From: Pseudenterobacter timonensis
Lineage (GTDB): Bacteria; Pseudomonadota; Gammaproteobacteria; Enterobacterales; Enterobacteriaceae
Assembly: GCF_900021175.1 (NCBI RefSeq)
Contig: NZ_FCOP01000011.1
Span: 682,001-746,000, forward strand
Direction of reading: 5' to 3'
Length of the DNA: 64,000 nucleotides
The notes beneath the pieces were generated by a model that saw nothing but the letters and a program-made list of their open reading frames with translations, was not told where the DNA came from and searched no databases. Shown one piece after another: positions 19,481 to 31,104 of this stretch (positions are counted from its first letter, which is position 1; every line of letters starts with the position of its first letter). The translations under genes and the position numbers were made by a program.

Positions 19481-21647
19481 CTCCTCTCGCACGTTCTTCC
19501 CCACCGTTTCCCCCTTTTTATTCTCGATTCGATACTCAATCGTAACCTTGTGTGTGCTGGCGGGGGTGACGGTTATCTCCTCTATTTTGTTTCCGGAATC
19601 GGGAGGAAGCGTCAGGGTGGTATCTCCTTTAGCGAGCACCCGTCCGTTTTGTTTCACCTGCCACGTAAGACGGCACTCTTCACAGGCTGACCAGGTGTCG
19701 TTAATCGCCCACAGACGGATGGTCGCCTTGCTGTCCTTACGCCAGGTTGCCGTCACCGGCTCAATCGACGGCAGGATCGGCTGATAGGCTTGTTGTAGCG
19801 CGTAGTAACCCGCTTTCGGCTTACGCAAATAATCCACGACTCCCCAGTTGATCGAAGGCCAGGTCTCCACAAACATAAAGTGGAAGAGGGCGGTTACAGG
19901 CTGATAACGCTGCCGACGGTAGCTCTCTGCGGCCATCGCCACCAGCTGCGCCTGATACTGCTGGGTATTGTTAATCATCTCCTGGATGTTTTTACCCCGC
20001 GGGATATGGGCGAATTTAAAGGTCTGGAAAGGCTGGAAGTTATGGTATTTCCAGTGCGTCCAGCCGGGATCGTCGGCGGCGGTGCTCTTTGGCCACATCA
20101 GATGGGCGGGAATGATGGTTTTCAGCGTGGAGAGCCGCGGCAGCGCCTGGGCGCCAAACTCGGTGATAATCCCGGTTTTGGCGGGGCCGAGCAGGTCGCG
20201 CATGGTGCCGAAATACCAGCCGGCCCAGTAGTGTTCTTCCACGGCGGAGAAGCGATGCACGATGCGCGAGGTATCTTCCGCCAGCGTATCCCCCACCCGT
20301 TTCGTCAGGGACTGGTTTAAGGTTTTATTCCAGTCGGGAAAACGTTTTTCCATCCACGGTGAGTTCCAGGGCGGCTCGTTATGTCCTCCCCAGACAATAA
20401 TGGCGGGAGAATTACCGAACTGTTCCACCATTTCACGGCTCTGCCGTACTGCGTTGTCGGCAAAGGCGACGCTATTGTTATAGCCCCACTGCAAAGGCAC
20501 ATCCTGCCAGATCATTAGCCCCATCTCGTCAGCCACGTCATACAGGGCGCGGCCTGCCACATGCCCGTGGACACGAATGGCGTTGGCATTCATCGCCTCC
20601 ACCAGCGTGAAATCCCGGCGATATTTTTTTCGCGTCATGGTGCCGAGCCACGGGGAGCCAATATAGTTGGTCCCCTTGATAAAGAGCCGTTTGTCGTTGA
20701 TCCGCCAGCCTTTGTTATCGGGCTGCTCCTCCAGCTTGCGTAACCCGGTGCGGGTGACGGCGGTATCCATCACCCCTTGCCTATCCAGCAGCGTGGCGCG
20801 TACCCGGTAGAGGTTCGGTTTACCATAGCCTGTCGGCCACCAGAGTCTGGCTTGCTTCATCGGAAGCACTACGCTCAGGGTCTGGATTTTGCCGTCCGCC
20901 TTATTCAGGGTGACCGGAAGATCCTGCTGGAAGCGCTGTCCAGAGAAATTGTCCGGCGCAGCCGACAGGCGCAGCGTCGCAGCACCCGCCGCCAGCGCCC
21001 GGTAGCGGATCTCGGCGCGCAGTGCCGGGTTTTCCAGCCCATCACGCCACTCCGGGCGCAGAATGACCTCATCTATCGTCACGCCGCGGCTAAGGTGCAG
21101 CTTCACCGGCGCCCAGATCCCACCGGAGTTAGCGTCCTGCCCCTCGTCAGACCAGGCGCCGCCGGGACGGGTATCGTGTTGGTTAAGCACCCCTTTCACC
21201 ATCGTTTTATGCAGCGGCCAGATGGTTTTAGGATCTTCGAAGGGGCTGTCCACCCGAACGGCAAGCTGGTTATGGCGGCGCAGCGCGTCGCTGATATCCA
21301 CGGAGAAGCGCTGAAAATAGCCTTCGTGACGGGCAAGCGTTTTGCCGTTGAGCGTGACGTCGGCGAAATAGTCCACGCCGTCAAAGACCAGGGTGGCCAT
21401 GGTCTTCGGCGTGCGTTCGGGAAGGGTAAATTCGTGCCGGTACCACAGGGCGCCCTGGTGATCGTATCCGGCGCTGTACCAGTTGGCCGGCACACGAAGC
21501 GTACGCCAGTTCCGGTCCGGGGCTCGCGCTCCGTTAAAATCGCTCTCATTGGCATCATGCACGCGCCAGTTCCCCGCCAGCGACCAGGTCACCGGCAAAG
21601 GGGCCGCCTGCGCCAGCGGGATAAACAATAACAGCGGCAGAATCAGA

Positions 21648-21658
<11 letters not shown>
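19442..21658 (-). CDS. Secreted GH2 glycosidase (beta-mannosidase-like), 3' end altered by IS
   Basis: 738 residues with signal peptide (cleavage near AQA-AP, residue 18), so periplasmic or exported. Domain order fits GH2: jelly-roll sugar-binding domain (about 25-185), Ig-like domain (about 190-305), TIM barrel (about 310-590), then accessory beta domains. Candidate acid/base E428 (GGHNEPP) and nucleophile E500 (ITEFGAQ). It overlaps the sensor-kinase gene by 11 bases and is last in the leftward operon. The final 13 or so codons run into the IS3 remnant, so the natural C-terminus has been replaced; the catalytic core is intact. The substrate may be the glycan made by this locus (inference). 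Confidence 0.8.
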
Positions 21659-24323
<2,665 letters not shown>

Positions 24324-24325
24324 GG

Positions 24326-24760
24326 CTACTCTCCTCCCGCCCGGTAGTGGAGTTCCGCCTGTCGGCGCAGGTACTCCAGGCCGGGCGCAATTGCCATGGC
24401 CCAGGCGGTGAGGACCTCCTCATCGCAGAGTGGATCGCACGCGCGTACGGTTCTGAGCATCGACTCCCGCCAGAGGGCGAATAATCGCGGCGGCAGGCGC
24501 AGCCCTTCATCGCTCTGCTCCCGCGCCGTACGCTCAAGGAAATCCGGCACAAAGAGCACGCCGTCAACGGCGAGCATGGCGAAAAAACATTTATAAATAA
24601 GCTGCCGGCTTTCTTCCCCCGCGTGGCGGGAGAAGTGTTGTTCCGTCTCGGGAGAGATATGGATAAAGGTGGTATAGAAGGCCTGAAAGAAGCGCTTTTT
24701 GTCGTTCTCAGGCAAGACCCGGTTCAGGCTCGCCTCAAAAATATCGCGGTAAAATTTCAT
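24326..24760 (-). CDS. Small globin-fold-like protein without proximal His
   Basis: 144 residues from the ATG at 24760, which overlaps the upstream DUF3131 stop (ATGA) and has GAGGG in front. The all-helical pattern, including [16 protein letters not shown] and the block [19 protein letters not shown], resembles sensor globins; in haem globins a proximal His stands where Gln is found here. That suggests a haem-free globin like the N-terminal domain of RsbR in stressosomes. This is fold recognition by eye; the family is not certain. It lies between the last DUF3131 gene and the hybrid kinase, so it may feed a signal to the kinase or the partner switch. Confidence 0.5.
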   Translation of the reverse strand: MKFYRDIFEASLNRVLPENDKKRFFQAFYTTFIHISPETEQHFSRHAGEESRQLIYKCFFAMLAVDGVLFVPDFLERTAREQSDEGLRLPPRLFALWRESMLRTVRACDPLCDEEVLTAWAMAIAPGLEYLRRQAELHYRAGGE

Positions 24761-26151
24761 GGTGTGGCCCTCACGGCCCGTTCGCCTGGCAGACACAGGC
24801 CGGGCGGGTTAAATGCGTCCGCTGTCCGGCGCGCAAAATAACTGTTCTCATCCACAAGACCGTTTTCAAAGAGCGGCCCGGCGTTGTGCTTGTACAGCAA
24901 CGCTTCCAGCACCATGGCGTTGGTGGAGAGCGTCACCGTCGTATTGGTATCGCCGGTCGCTTCGACGCGCCCCTCAAACCATCCCTGCTGCGGATTGTTA
25001 AGATGCCGGGTGACCTCCATCAGCGCATCGGTAAAGTCGCTCTCCCACAGCGTCCAGAGTGCGAAAACCGCTTTGGTGGAGACCTGTGCCAGCCGGGGAT
25101 AGTATCGGCCGTCGTCGCCCAGCGTATTCCAGGCGTAGCCATTTCCCCATACGGTATCCTCCACGTGCCAGGGAGCCTGGGAGAGATAAAAATCGGCGCG
25201 CGCGGTGAGTACTTTGTCCTGTTCCCAGCGTGTTTTCTGGCTGAGCCAGACCCCTTCCGCGCGGGTGCGTAGCGTTTTTTGCACTTCAGCAGGCACGCCG
25301 GGTGGCTGCCAGCCGAACTCCAGTCCCGGCAGCATGGCGGGCAGGGTGGTCAGCAGCGAAGGTTGCCAGGTGGTTCGCGGGTCGCGGGCGTCAACGGGGA
25401 GGCTGCGCTGATAGAGGATGACGTTGCGTGACGGCGGGGAGAACGCCTTTCCGGCAGGAAATCCCCACAGGCGGAACGCGCTGGCGGCATATTCGCTTTC
25501 GCCCAGCCGCAGCTCATCGCGCACCACCGGCTGGCCATTCTGCATCGAGGCCGACCACAGCTCCCCCTCTTTATCCATCACCGGGCAAAAGTTCCAGCGC
25601 AGGATGATCTTATCCAGATACTCGCGATACTGCGGCGCGCGTTCGGCGGTGAGCCGCAGGGCCAGCATCAGGCGCGCCATATCTTTTGCCGACCAGCCGC
25701 TTTGCGCCGGTTTGCCGGTAAAATCGATGGGCGTCGCCGTGCGGCTGGAGTAGAGCCTGCCGGGCGTGCGGGTTTGGGTCAGCGTCAGGCGATTGAGGGT
25801 GCCAAGCAGACGCGTCAGCCGGGCGTCAAATTCCGCCTCCTGCACCAGCCCCAGCTCCCGGGCAGCGAGCAGGGCGATAAGGGTATCGCCCATTTGCCAC
25901 AGCGTGACGCGCGACTGCCTGTCGCTGCCGTTGACCAGGCCGGTCTGCGGCTGGGTGTTATTCTGGAAATAGCGCCAGGCGATGCGTGCCCACGCCTGCT
26001 CCTGCGGGGTCAGACGGTCGATGCGCGCAGTGGTATGCCAGCCGCCTTTCGTCAGCCAGCGCCACCCCGCGCCTTCGCGGCTAAAGAGCGCGAAGGCGAT
26101 AAGGAGAGCGATAATAGCGACGGCCAGCCAGCGGGCTACGGTTTTAAGCAT
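24757..26151 (-). CDS. DUF3131 protein, copy A (membrane-anchored)
   Basis: 464 residues. An N-terminal hydrophobic helix (about 7-24) without a clear cleavage site suggests anchoring with the bulk in the periplasm. It shares with the two neighbouring genes the pattern LTPQEQAWARIAW, GLVNGSD, AARELG, WNF, a conserved LWGF block, PVDARDPR, LPGLEFG, LWTLWES and the C-terminal NAMVLEALLYK. DUF3131 proteins have an alpha/alpha-toroid look and occur beside glycan synthases; I infer a role in trimming or binding the polymer. Its 5' end overlaps the next gene by 16 bases; its stop overlaps the globin-like start. Confidence 0.8.
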   Translation of the reverse strand: MLKTVARWLAVAIIALLIAFALFSREGAGWRWLTKGGWHTTARIDRLTPQEQAWARIAWRYFQNNTQPQTGLVNGSDRQSRVTLWQMGDTLIALLAARELGLVQEAEFDARLTRLLGTLNRLTLTQTRTPGRLYSSRTATPIDFTGKPAQSGWSAKDMARLMLALRLTAERAPQYREYLDKIILRWNFCPVMDKEGELWSASMQNGQPVVRDELRLGESEYAASAFRLWGFPAGKAFSPPSRNVILYQRSLPVDARDPRTTWQPSLLTTLPAMLPGLEFGWQPPGVPAEVQKTLRTRAEGVWLSQKTRWEQDKVLTARADFYLSQAPWHVEDTVWGNGYAWNTLGDDGRYYPRLAQVSTKAVFALWTLWESDFTDALMEVTRHLNNPQQGWFEGRVEATGDTNTTVTLSTNAMVLEALLYKHNAGPLFENGLVDENSYFARRTADAFNPPGLCLPGERAVRATP

Positions 26152-27683
26152 TGCGCGGTCACCGGCGGCAGTTTGACGGGCTCGTCCGCGTTACACGAGG
26201 CGCACTGACAGGCCTGGCAGGCGGGTTTGGTACGCAGCGTGGTTCCGGTCTGTTCACACCAGTTCTTCACGGCCGGAGTGTTGTTCAGGAAAGGACGGTT
26301 GCGCGGGGTGTTATTCGGCTCGAAGAGATCGACCAGCTTTTTATCCCACAGGGAGGGGGCGAAATCGCGGTTTTTAGGGTTATCGCTGTTGAAGCGCAGC
26401 AATTTGCCCTCTTTTTTGAAGAGCAGCGCTTCAAGCATGATGCCGTTATTATTGGCGGTAAATTCCTTGATGGGGCCGTCGCCATTTTCATACAGCCCTT
26501 CATAGTAGCCTTTGTCCGCTTCGTTGGCGTTTTCGATGGCGTCCAGCAGCCGGTCAGTGTAGGGCGAATCCCACAGAACCCACATGCCCAGCGCCGCTTT
26601 CAGCGAGACGGCGGCGGTATTAGGCACGTACTGGCCTTTATCGGTGATAGTGTTCCAGTTAAAGCCGTCGCTAAAGACGGTGTCATAGACAAAGTAGGGA
26701 GACTTATCGAGCTGGTGCTCGGAGCGGGCGGATAAAATACCGGTGATGGCATAACGGTTTTCCTGCGCCTGATAGACTCGATCGGCGAAGTTTTTCATCC
26801 ACGGATGGGAGTAATCGCGCGGGCTGCGATCGCGATCGGAGGGTTTATCAAAACCAAACTCCAGGCCATACAGCACGTAGGATTCGGTCACGACGTAGTT
26901 ATGCTGGTTGGTGAGCCGTGGATCGCGGGAGTCGTAGGGCACCATCACGCAGTAAATTTCCGCCAGTTCATAAGGCTGGGGCTTGCTGGACTGACAGGTA
27001 CCAAATCCCCACAGCTCGAAGCCCGCCGCGCCATACTCCTCATAGCCCAGTCGCCCTTCCTGTACATACTTTGGCTGACCATTTTCCAGATAGGCGCCGT
27101 ACATCATTCCGCAGGGGTTGATAATGTTGCTGAAGTTCCATCCCAGGACGATGTTATCGACGCTGTTGCTGTATTCCGGGTAGCGCTCCTTGATCACCTT
27201 CATCCAGATCAGCATCCTGCCGATATCCAGCGCCGAAAAGCCAATCTCGCCGGGTTTGTTCTGGTAGTTCACCTTCTGCCCGTTGATGGTGTTATAGACC
27301 TTGTTGGGCATCTCATTGCGGAACAATTCCAGCTTGTTGAGGGTGGCGAGCAGTTTCAGCATCCGGCGATCGAACTCCGCCTTGTCGATAATTCCCAGCT
27401 CCCGCGCGGCCGTCATGGCCGCCATGTAGGAGGCGCTGTCCCACATGGTGGTGGAGGGATATTTGTTAACCGCGTTCACTAACCCCGTGGTGGGCTGGTA
27501 GTTGGCCACAAAATATTGCCAGGCATTTTTAGCGATATTCATTTCCCGCGGCGTCAATTCGCCGGTGCGTGGCTCATAGTCCGAAGCAGGTAATCCAGGG
27601 GCGGCCAGTGCCGTGCTGAGAGAGAGCCAGAACGCCATGAATCCGGCCAGCAAGGGTAAAAAAAGTGAAGATTTCAGCTTCAT
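26136..27683 (-). CDS. DUF3131 protein, copy B (secreted, Cys-rich tail)
   Basis: 515 residues, the longest of the three paralogues. The signal peptide appears cleavable (LSTALA-APG, about residue 27). The core repeats the family blocks (LTPREMNIAKNAW, TTGLVNAVNKYP, EYGAAGFELWGFG, VPYDSRDPR, NNGIMLEALLFK). The last 40 residues are unusual: six cysteines, including the cluster ACQACQCASC, absent from the sister proteins and suited to disulfides or metal. ATGA overlap with the upstream copy C shows coupled translation. Function unknown; probably periplasmic glycan processing. Confidence 0.8.
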   Translation of the reverse strand: MKLKSSLFLPLLAGFMAFWLSLSTALAAPGLPASDYEPRTGELTPREMNIAKNAWQYFVANYQPTTGLVNAVNKYPSTTMWDSASYMAAMTAARELGIIDKAEFDRRMLKLLATLNKLELFRNEMPNKVYNTINGQKVNYQNKPGEIGFSALDIGRMLIWMKVIKERYPEYSNSVDNIVLGWNFSNIINPCGMMYGAYLENGQPKYVQEGRLGYEEYGAAGFELWGFGTCQSSKPQPYELAEIYCVMVPYDSRDPRLTNQHNYVVTESYVLYGLEFGFDKPSDRDRSPRDYSHPWMKNFADRVYQAQENRYAITGILSARSEHQLDKSPYFVYDTVFSDGFNWNTITDKGQYVPNTAAVSLKAALGMWVLWDSPYTDRLLDAIENANEADKGYYEGLYENGDGPIKEFTANNNGIMLEALLFKKEGKLLRFNSDNPKNRDFAPSLWDKKLVDLFEPNNTPRNRPFLNNTPAVKNWCEQTGTTLRTKPACQACQCASCNADEPVKLPPVTAQCLKP

Positions 27684-29011
27684 GGCGTCGCTCCTGCTGA
27701 AGAAGTAGGGGAAGTAGTGGGGCTAAGACAGGCCAGACAAAGCATCTGGCCGTGGGCGATGTAGGCCAGGCTTTCGAGCACAATCGCATTAGTGTCGGCG
27801 TCAACGATCTCATTGACGCTGCTGTTAAGATTTAGCCCGCGCTGCCAGCCTTTTCCGGGAATTTGCAGCTTCTGCACCTGCTGGCGCAGCGCTTCGCTCC
27901 AGCTGTTGCGGAACAGGGCATACCAGGCAAAGGCGGTTCGGGTGGAGGTGATCGCCGTTTGCTCCGGCGTGGCGTCGAGCAGGGCGCTGTTCTGCAGCGG
28001 CTGGCGGTCGGGCAGATCGTTAACGTAGTCCGGCGCGGGCTCGGCATAGTCCGTGCTGATCGGCGGTTTGCGCACCCGCAGGCTGTGGCGACGCTGCTGG
28101 ATCTGCATAATGCGCCAGGTGATTTCCGCGCTCTGCGCGTCAAAGCCCATTTCGAGGCCGGTTAACAGGTAGGGGAGACTGATAAGCGACGGCTGTCGTC
28201 CCCACGGGGTGCGTAGTCCTTCATCCGGCACCATAATCCCGTCGATATCGATCATCTGTTGCCCTTTCGGCGGATTGGTTACCGCCAGCCCCGCTGCGCT
28301 GTCGATCAGCCGAAGCGTATGGCTGGCATACAGGCGATAGCCGAAGCTGTTTCTTGGCTCATCGGCAGCCAGCGCCCAGTGGTGAAGAGGTGCCGCGGCC
28401 TGGGCTGCGGTGTTATTGACAATGAGGGCGCCAACCTTCCACTGATTAAAGAGATCGCGGATGGCCGGAGCATGCTGAGGATAGCGCCAGAGCAGCGTCT
28501 GCAGGGCATTGAGCAGACGGCCGATGCCTATCGCTGACGAGTCTGGTTTACCCAACATTTGCAGCGTATCAGCATGGTAATAAGCCGCGGGCAGCCCCTG
28601 AGGATTGAGCGGAAGCTGGCCCAGCGTAAAGAGAGCGGTCGTGATGCGCTCATCAAATTCGGCGCTGGTGAGAATGTTAAGCTGCCTGGCCGCCGCGACG
28701 GCGAAAAGGTAGCTCCCGGTGCTCCACAGGCTGAGCCAGGGCTCGCCGTCATGCGCGTTGGCCAGCCCATTCGGCTGCGTGTTATTCACATAATATTGCC
28801 AGGCCACCCGCGCCCAGATGGCCTCGTCGAAAGTGAGTTCACGCGAGGCGGGCAGGGGAGGGAAATCCTTACTTAGCGCCATCCCCCCGCTGCTCTCTAC
28901 GCGCGTGGGCATCTGCTTTTCAACCCAGACGACAATAGCAAACCCGAGCAGGAAGCCGAGCAGGATGGTGAGATAGCTGCGGGCTGATAAAAGCGCGTCG
29001 CGTTTTCTCAT
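27680..29011 (-). CDS. DUF3131 protein, copy C (membrane-anchored, divergent)
   Basis: 443 residues with an N-terminal anchor helix (about 13-30). The DUF3131 pattern is recognisable (FDEAIWARVAWQYY, GLANAHDG, AARQLN, LPYLLTGLEMGF, NAIVLESLAY) but more divergent than copies A and B. The C-terminus has a short Cys pair (CLACL). Four-base overlaps with both the upstream GT2 gene and the downstream copy B mark a tight operon. The role is presumably linked to the GT2 product. Confidence 0.78.
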   Translation of the reverse strand: MRKRDALLSARSYLTILLGFLLGFAIVVWVEKQMPTRVESSGGMALSKDFPPLPASRELTFDEAIWARVAWQYYVNNTQPNGLANAHDGEPWLSLWSTGSYLFAVAAARQLNILTSAEFDERITTALFTLGQLPLNPQGLPAAYYHADTLQMLGKPDSSAIGIGRLLNALQTLLWRYPQHAPAIRDLFNQWKVGALIVNNTAAQAAAPLHHWALAADEPRNSFGYRLYASHTLRLIDSAAGLAVTNPPKGQQMIDIDGIMVPDEGLRTPWGRQPSLISLPYLLTGLEMGFDAQSAEITWRIMQIQQRRHSLRVRKPPISTDYAEPAPDYVNDLPDRQPLQNSALLDATPEQTAITSTRTAFAWYALFRNSWSEALRQQVQKLQIPGKGWQRGLNLNSSVNEIVDADTNAIVLESLAYIAHGQMLCLACLSPTTSPTSSAGATP

Positions 29012-30825
29012 TGGCTCGCTCCCTCTTCTTCTGTCGGCGTCCAGATGGCGGCGAGGATCAAGGGCAGCATGGCGGCAATATTGACCGCCCCCCAGAAGAT
29101 ATTGATGACGTAGCCGGAAGGATCGTCAACCTGTCCACGGGCGACCTGTATACCGCCCCAGATCAGCCCGGCGAGGGTGAGCACGACGATCGCGATCTGC
29201 GGCTTCACCAGGTAGAGAAAACGGCCCGTCTGCCGCTCTTTAGGGGTGACGTGAAATTTGATCTGCTCCCCGCGCAGCACGGTATCAAGCGCACGCAGGT
29301 TCATGGAGAAGAAGGAGAGATAGGAGGCCCTGCCGTCCCAGGCCGATATCCCCCATGTGCCGAACATAAAGGCCAGCTCCGACACAATAAAAAAGGGCAA
29401 AAAATGCAGATAAAAAGGCTCAGACCAGGCGGAGACGGGGGGAATACCGGTGAAGAGATAAATAATGGGCGACACCAGAAAAATGGTGTTCCACACGCAG
29501 GCCAGATAGGACCAGAAGGTAGTGGCGTACATCAGCGTTTGCGGCAGAGAGAGCTTAAAGCGGCGGCGGCTGAAAATATTATCGTGGAACAAGATGTCCA
29601 GCGAACCTGCGGCGTATTTAAAGCGCTGGATCATCCAGGTCAGCATATCCTGCGGAGAGAGCATTTTAGACTCAATGCGCGGATGCATCACGGAGCGCCA
29701 GCGGCGGGCGGCGTCGCCGTGCAGCAGGACGGAGGTGTAGATATCCTCTGAAACGTGAAACTTATACGGGGTCAGCTCGGTATCGAACGCTACGTGCGGG
29801 CGCATGGCGTCCTGCAGGGCCTGGCGCATGACGGGATCGCGAATATCCTCCGTATGGCGGTTAATCTCTTCTTCGACGGTCCAGACATAGCTGCGCAGCG
29901 CCGCCTGCATCACCGCCTCGCGCCGGTGCACGGAGGCGGCGCCGCAGCAGAAGGCGGCGTTGGCCCAGTTGCGGCGGCGTAAAATAACGTCATAGAACAT
30001 GCGCGGATCGTTGAAGAAGGGATCGCGTCCGATGGTCACCGGCCCGATCAGTTTTTGCGCGAGCCAGCCCAGGCCGTATCCCGGTTTGCCCGCCTTACGC
30101 CCGAGCCAGCGCGCCAGATCCTCGCCCTCCGGCAGATCGAAAAACCACTGCGGCGTCTGAACCCAGGCTACATCCGGGTCGCGAAAGTAGCCCAGCGTGT
30201 GGCGGAGCAGGGTGGGAAAAACCCGGGTATCGGCATCGCAGATAATCAGGAAATCGCCGTCGGTTTGCTCAAGTCCGTTACGCAAATTACCCGCCTTGAA
30301 ACCGATATTCGTCTGGCGGGAGATGTAACCGGCGCCTTCCTCATCGCAGACAGCTTTCATCTCCGGGCGCCGCCCGTCATCAAGCACATGAACTTTGTAA
30401 TTCAGCGGGACGGGATAGTCCATTTTCATGGCGTCGCGGATAGACAGCCTGACCAGCTCCACATCTTCTGAGTAGGTGGCGATAAAGAGATCGACCTTAA
30501 TGGGCCTCGACTCTTCCGCATCTTCGGGCCTCAGGCAGTCGTTGATCTCCGACGGCGGCGGGTTTTGTGGCGGATCTTCCTCTTTCCACAAGTTAATCGT
30601 GAACAACGCCGTACCGATCCAGGCAAGGGTTTCCGCCAGCACCAGCGGTACGGCGTACCACAGCGCGTCGGTATTTAAGGAGGCTGTCCAGCGCCAGTAA
30701 ATATAATTGGCGCCCAGAATCAGCGCCGCAACCGCTAATACCTGCCAGGTCATCATTACCCAGCGCGGTGTTTTAAGCGGTTCAGGCGGCTGGCGATGTT
30801 CAAAACGGGAAAAATAAAAATCCAT
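29008..30825 (-). CDS. BcsA-like family 2 membrane glycosyltransferase
   Basis: 605-residue inner-membrane processive polysaccharide synthase. Two N-terminal helices (about 25-75) precede a cytoplasmic GT2 domain with D149/D150 (VLDDGRR), the DxD D197-A-D199, the base motif S359-E360-D361 (in place of TED) and Q400-R-F-K-Y404 in place of the QxxRW box; several C-terminal helices follow. No PilZ domain is visible, so c-di-GMP would not act on it as in cellulose synthase. It heads the leftward operon, followed by three DUF3131 genes, the globin-like gene, the hybrid kinase and GH2. The sugar polymer cannot be deduced. Confidence 0.85.
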   Translation of the reverse strand: MDFYFSRFEHRQPPEPLKTPRWVMMTWQVLAVAALILGANYIYWRWTASLNTDALWYAVPLVLAETLAWIGTALFTINLWKEEDPPQNPPPSEINDCLRPEDAEESRPIKVDLFIATYSEDVELVRLSIRDAMKMDYPVPLNYKVHVLDDGRRPEMKAVCDEEGAGYISRQTNIGFKAGNLRNGLEQTDGDFLIICDADTRVFPTLLRHTLGYFRDPDVAWVQTPQWFFDLPEGEDLARWLGRKAGKPGYGLGWLAQKLIGPVTIGRDPFFNDPRMFYDVILRRRNWANAAFCCGAASVHRREAVMQAALRSYVWTVEEEINRHTEDIRDPVMRQALQDAMRPHVAFDTELTPYKFHVSEDIYTSVLLHGDAARRWRSVMHPRIESKMLSPQDMLTWMIQRFKYAAGSLDILFHDNIFSRRRFKLSLPQTLMYATTFWSYLACVWNTIFLVSPIIYLFTGIPPVSAWSEPFYLHFLPFFIVSELAFMFGTWGISAWDGRASYLSFFSMNLRALDTVLRGEQIKFHVTPKERQTGRFLYLVKPQIAIVVLTLAGLIWGGIQVARGQVDDPSGYVINIFWGAVNIAAMLPLILAAIWTPTEEEGASQ

Positions 30826-31104
30826 AGGGAAGGATATCCTGATTCCACGATGACAATTAATAACAGACCCGTTACGGACAGAGAGTTCGCAACGGTAAAT
30901 ACCGCCTGCAAAAACAAAAAAGTAAACTAATTGTAGAAGGTAAGAAAAATAATTCCAGAACGGGTAAAGATTCAGGCGCGCTTAAATAAACATTAATTCC
31001 GCTTAAATGTGATCGGCAGCGCTTTAAAAATTGCCAGATGCAACGCCTTACGCTATCTAAATAAAATACAAAATGCTTTTTTAGCATGGAGAACAAGACT
31101 CCCT
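30826..31104. promoter_or_regulatory. Divergent control region of the glycan/partner-switch locus
   Basis: 279 AT-rich bases between the leftward GT2 operon and the rightward OpgC operon, with no plausible gene. Both promoters must lie here; AT-rich hexamer-like strings are many and none stands out. No LexA, Fur, Pho or sigma-54 pattern is seen. Confidence 0.6.

Noticed and set aside
30826..31104. Sigma-54 promoter for the glycan locus (GG...TTGC near 31016-31036)
   Set aside because: The distance between the GG and GC elements is about 16 bases instead of the required 10.
31009..31104. Longer N-terminus of the OpgC-type protein starting at 31009
   Set aside because: The additional 32 residues are basic and unlike the family; the ATG at 31105 gives the expected protein start.
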